NCBI GenBank assembly: GCA_030038035.1
Contig: JASHPP010000065.1
Location: 1 to 9,223, forward strand
From: Trebonia sp.
GTDB taxonomy: Bacteria; Actinomycetota; Actinomycetes; Streptosporangiales; Streptosporangiaceae
Reading direction: 5' to 3'
Length of the DNA stretch: 9,223 nucleotides
Shown: piece by piece, positions 6,405-9,223 of the stretch
Layout of the letters: the number at the start of each line of letters is the position of its first letter
Position numbering within the stretch: position 1 is the first letter of the stretch
Made by a program: the position numbers and the translations under genes
The notes under the pieces: generated by a model
Told to the model about the DNA's origin: nothing
Database searches by the model: none
The model's input: the letters and a program-made list of their open reading frames with translations, nothing else

Positions 6405-6425
6405 ACCGTATCGCTACGGTTTTTT
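6405..6425 (+). terminator. Intrinsic terminator-like hairpin with U-tract
   Basis: A 6-bp stem ACCGTA (6405-6410) / TACGGT (6415-6420) with the 4-nt loop TCGC is followed by an uninterrupted T-run through 6425, the textbook form of a rho-independent terminator on the + strand. It may end transcription from the upstream kinase locus, 115 nt after that stop codon. It is 23 nt before the ATG of the secretion ATPase, so it may instead act as an attenuator for that gene. Confidence 0.65.
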
Positions 6426-6434
6426 GCATGCCTC

Positions 6435-6442
6435 AGGGAGGG
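6435..6442 (+). promoter_or_regulatory. Ribosome binding site of the FHA-FtsK ATPase gene
   Basis: AGGGAGGG sits 6 nt before the ATG at 6449, a near-ideal Shine-Dalgarno match. It identifies this ATG as the start of the long open frame. Confidence 0.8.
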
Positions 6443-6448
6443 CCGCTG

Positions 6449-9223
6449 ATGGATTTCCAGGTCAGCATTACCGACGTGCGTGACGCGGTTTCCGCAGCCG
6501 AAATCGACTGTCTCATTTCGGCGGAACCGCAGCACCGGGTCGGCGACCTGAGCGCCGCGCTGCTCGCGATGCGCGACGGGCTGTCGCAGGCGCGGCCCGC
6601 CGGGGTACCCGAGATCTGGCTCGACGGCACCACCAGGCTCGATCCGGCGGCCCCGCTGGGGACCAGCGGCATCCGGGCAGGCGCCCGGCTCGGCTTCGGC
6701 GGCCGGCCGCCGCACGGCAGCCGCGCCACCGGCGGACGCCCCAGCCGCCCACGCGATGCCGGCGGGGGGCTGCTCGAGCTGCGCGTGATATCCGGGCCCG
6801 ATGCGGGCCTCGTCGTGCCGCTCGGCCCCGGCGAGAACGTCGTGGGACGGCACGGCGACCAGGTCCGGCTGAGCAACACCGACGTCAGCCGCACGCACTG
6901 CACGATCGCGGTGGCCCCGGACGGCGGCGGCTGCACGCTGCGGGACATGGGGTCGCGGAACGGCACCGGGCTTGACGGCGTGGCGATCGGCACCGACCCG
7001 GTGCCGGTGCGCCCGGGCCAGCTCATCTACGTCGGCCACGACGTGCTCACGATCACCGTGCCCGACGCCGGGGCCACGATCCCGCTGCGCGCCAACCCGG
7101 CGGACCCGTTCGGCTGGCTGGTCAACAAGCCGCCGCGGACCGTGCTCGCGCTGCCCGCGCCTGTCGCCGTCGACCTCGGCGACGGCGACAGGCCGCGGCA
7201 CGACAGGTCGCCGTCCTGGCTGACCATGCTGATCGGGCCCGTGGTCGCGCTCGCGACCGGCGCCCTCGTCGGGTGGCTGACCCACGAGTGGCTGTTCCTG
7301 CTGCTCGGCCTCGGCGGCGTGGCCGCCTCGCTGGTGCCGCAGCTCGCCGGCAAGCGGACGGCGGCCGGGCACGCGCGCAGCACCAGGCGGCAGCTCCAGG
7401 ACGCGACCGCGGCCGGACAAGCCAGGCTCGCCGAGGCCGTCGCGGCCGAGGAACGGGTGCGCAGGGAGGCACTGCCCGACCCGGCGAGCCTCGCGCAGAT
7501 CGCCAGTGGCCCGGGCACCCGGCTGTGGGAACGCTCGCCGCACGACGAGGACTTCCTGCGGATCAGGGTCGGCTCAGGCGACCTGCCCGCGAGCACGGTC
7601 ACCGTGCGCGGCGCGCAGGAGCCGCTGGTCCGTGACGTGCCAGTCGCCGTCCCCCTCGGCGATCTGGGCGTGCTCGGCATCGCGGGCCCGCGGGGGGCGA
7701 GCCGGCCCGCGCTGGCCTGGGCGGTGGCCCAGCTCGCCGTGCAGCACGGTCCGGGCGACCTGCGGCTGGTGGTGCTGACCGAGGAACCGCGCGCCTGGCG
7801 GTGGGTCCGCTGGCTGCCGCACCTGCGCCCGGTCGGCGACGCGGCCGGTCACCTCGGCGTCGGCACGGACCGGGTCACCTGGGCGAAACGGATAGCCGAA
7901 CTGCGCGACCTGGTGGCCAAGCGGCACGCCGCGGCCGCCGACCAGCGCCACCGCGGGTACGGCGGGTTCGGCGGCGACCACCGTCCGCTGCCTGTGGTGG
8001 TGCTCGTCGTCGACGGGTGCGCCAGCATCAGGGACGTGCCTGGCATCGGGGAGGTGCTGTCGGCCGGCCCGGCGGCCGGCGTGTACGTGATCTGCCGCGA
8101 CGACGACTGGCGGGACCTGCCTGACACGTGCCGCGGACGGCTGGACACCGATCCGGCCAGCGGCGGAACCGGCGTCTACCGGGAGCGCGAGAGCGGCCGC
8201 GCGGTGGAGGTTGCCAGGCTCGACCAGGTGAGCGAGGGGTGGGCTGACGAGGTGGCCCGGTCGCTCGCGCCCATCAGGGACAGAGCCAGCGAGGGCGAGG
8301 CGGGGACAAGCGGGACCGTTCGGCTGCTTGACCTGTGGGGGCTGCGCCGGCCGAGCGCCGCCGCCGTGTCCGACCTGTGGCAGCGCGGCGGCCGGCTCAC
8401 CCGGGTCCCGCTCGGCCGGCTGACGGCGGGGGCGCCGTTCGAGCTGGACATCGCCGCCGACGGGCCGCACATGCTCGTCGGGGGTACCACCCGGGCCGGC
8501 AAGAGCGAGTTCCTGCAGACGCTGGTCGCCTCGCTCGCGCTCGGCAACACGCCGGAATCGCTGGCGTTCGTGCTGATCGACTACAAGGGCGGCGCCTCGT
8601 TCGCCGGCTGCCGGGACCTGCCGCACGTCTCCGGGTTTCTCACCGACCTCGACGAGCACCTGGCAAGGCGGGCGCTTGTCGCGCTGCGCGCGGAGTCCCG
8701 GTACCGGGAGCAGCTGCTCGCCGAGGCCAGGTGCGCCGACATCGGCGGCTACCGCGCGGCCGGGGAGCCCAGGGGGCCGCTGCCGCGGCTTGTGCTGATC
8801 GTGGACGAGTTCCGCTTCCTCGCCGAGCAGATGCCCGAGATCATGCGGGAATTCACCGATGTCACGGCCCGCGGCGGGTCGCTTGGCATCCACCTGGTGC
8901 TGGCCACGCAGCGACCCGCCGGGGTGGTCAGCGAGGACATCAGGAGCAACGTGGCGCTGCGGGTGTGCTTCCGGGTCGAGGACACGCAGGACTCCACCGC
9001 GGTCATCGAGGTGCCCGACGCGGCGGCGATCGACCGGCGGCTGCGCGGCCGCGGCTACGCGCGCACGCAGCGCGGCGCGGTCACCCCGTTCCAGGGCGGC
9101 TACCTCGGCGGGCCCGTGCCTGACGGCTCTTCCGTGACCGCCGCGGTGCGGGCAACCCTGCCGGTGGCGGTCGCCCGCCCCGTCGAGACGCTCGGCGAGC
9201 CCCCGGCCACGGCCGCGCTCGCG
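6449..9223 (+). CDS. FHA-domain FtsK/SpoIIIE ATPase, type VII secretion EccC/EssC-like (partial)
   Basis: One frame is open from the ATG to the window end (925 codons, no stop). It encodes a membrane-bound secretion motor of the EccC/EssC type, which binds WXG100-class substrates and drives export by ATP hydrolysis. Order: an N-terminal beta-rich region (1-100); an FHA phosphothreonine-binding domain (about 112-200) with GR (133-134), SRTH (147-150) and GSRNGT (168-173); two transmembrane helices (about 258-277 and 281-297) joined by a very short turn; a charged helical linker (about 305-345); LWERSPHDEDFLRIRVGSG (359 onward), the juxtamembrane motif of this family; a region without a Walker A; and the first FtsK/SpoIIIE ATPase domain. 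That domain has Walker A GGTTRAGKS (678-686), IDYKGG (710-715), Walker B LVLIVDE (781-787) with catalytic Glu787, and LATQRP (818-823). Family members continue with one or two more ATPase domains, so several hundred residues are probably missing. No WXG100, EccB, EccD or mycosin gene is visible here. Confidence 0.9.
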   Translation, partial: MDFQVSITDVRDAVSAAEIDCLISAEPQHRVGDLSAALLAMRDGLSQARPAGVPEIWLDGTTRLDPAAPLGTSGIRAGARLGFGGRPPHGSRATGGRPSRPRDAGGGLLELRVISGPDAGLVVPLGPGENVVGRHGDQVRLSNTDVSRTHCTIAVAPDGGGCTLRDMGSRNGTGLDGVAIGTDPVPVRPGQLIYVGHDVLTITVPDAGATIPLRANPADPFGWLVNKPPRTVLALPAPVAVDLGDGDRPRHDRSPSWLTMLIGPVVALATGALVGWLTHEWLFLLLGLGGVAASLVPQLAGKRTAAGHARSTRRQLQDATAAGQARLAEAVAAEERVRREALPDPASLAQIASGPGTRLWERSPHDEDFLRIRVGSGDLPASTVTVRGAQEPLVRDVPVAVPLGDLGVLGIAGPRGASRPALAWAVAQLAVQHGPGDLRLVVLTEEPRAWRWVRWLPHLRPVGDAAGHLGVGTDRVTWAKRIAELRDLVAKRHAAAADQRHRGYGGFGGDHRPLPVVVLVVDGCASIRDVPGIGEVLSAGPAAGVYVICRDDDWRDLPDTCRGRLDTDPASGGTGVYRERESGRAVEVARLDQVSEGWADEVARSLAPIRDRASEGEAGTSGTVRLLDLWGLRRPSAAAVSDLWQRGGRLTRVPLGRLTAGAPFELDIAADGPHMLVGGTTRAGKSEFLQTLVASLALGNTPESLAFVLIDYKGGASFAGCRDLPHVSGFLTDLDEHLARRALVALRAESRYREQLLAEARCADIGGYRAAGEPRGPLPRLVLIVDEFRFLAEQMPEIMREFTDVTARGGSLGIHLVLATQRPAGVVSEDIRSNVALRVCFRVEDTQDSTAVIEVPDAAAIDRRLRGRGYARTQRGAVTPFQGGYLGGPVPDGSSVTAAVRATLPVAVARPVETLGEPPATAALA

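Larger units (their letters stand above)
6291..6448 (+). promoter_or_regulatory. Leader region between the kinase remnant and the secretion ATPase gene
   Basis: This 158-nt stretch has lower GC than its surroundings and no convincing gene. It ends with a terminator hairpin (6405-6425) and the ribosome binding site of the next gene. Because only 23 nt lie between the U-tract and the start codon, the promoter of the downstream gene probably lies upstream of or within the hairpin. TAGCAT (6336-6341) and GATAAG (6381-6386) are weak -10 candidates without clear -35 partners. Confidence 0.4.

Noticed and set aside
6125..7543. 472-codon - strand ORF covering the kinase remnant, the leader and the FHA region.
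   Set aside because: It crosses a terminator and two recognisable + strand coding regions and has shadow-like composition.
7574..8893. 439-codon - strand ORF opposite the FtsK/SpoIIIE gene.
   Set aside because: The + strand frame has Walker A, Walker B, FHA and membrane segments in order. The reverse frame is low complexity and unrecognisable.
1..9223. CRISPR arrays, tRNA or rRNA genes.
   Set aside because: No regularly spaced repeats with unique spacers and no tRNA- or rRNA-like segments were seen by eye on either strand.

Overview
The window is very GC-rich with strong G/C bias at third codon positions, uses GTG/TTG starts alongside ATG, and carries families typical of Actinomycetota (class F-type sortase, FHA-FtsK/SpoIIIE ATPase of the EccC/EssC type, LpqC-like esterase, actinobacterial MMPL transporter). 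It most likely comes from an actinomycete of the Streptomyces/Streptosporangiales kind. I cannot place the genus.

Layout. (1) 1-81 (+): the last 26 codons of an MMPL-family transporter, overlapping tail to tail with copA. (2) 44-2305 (-): a complete Cu(I)-exporting P1B-1 ATPase with a 15-bp in-frame minisatellite in its linker and a CsoR-like palindrome in its promoter. (3) 2416-2883 (-) and 3022-3741 (+): a divergent pair made of a secreted Ser/Thr/Pro-rich protein with a sorting-signal-like C-terminus (motif APATG) and a class F-like sortase read from a TTG start. They look like an enzyme and its dedicated substrate. (4) 3742-3960: a convergent intergenic region with strong palindromes. (5) 3961-5529 (-): a complete MFS exporter of the MFS_3/EntS-like group with a perfect TTAGC-N3-GCTAA inverted repeat just upstream of its start. 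(6) 5564-5659: an extreme G-run tract with G-quadruplex potential. (7) 5660-6064 (-) and about 6048-6290 (+): two gene remnants facing away from each other, both without 5' halves: the C-terminal part of a PHB-depolymerase/LpqC-like esterase and the ATP-binding C-terminus of a sensor histidine kinase. They abut within a few tens of bases, which suggests one deletion that removed the divergent promoter region and both N-termini. (8) 6291-6448: a leader with a canonical hairpin plus U-tract terminator lying only 23 nt before the next start codon. (9) 6449-9223 (+), open at the window end: a large FHA-2TM-FtsK/SpoIIIE ATPase of the type VII secretion EccC/EssC type.

Functionally the window is a mixture of cell-envelope and export functions: metal efflux, drug/metabolite efflux, sortase anchoring and a T7SS-like motor. 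The only tight gene-gene logic I can defend is the sortase/substrate pair. The most unusual points are the truncated-gene junction, the terminator placed right before the secretion ATPase, and the sortase with its non-canonical candidate substrate.
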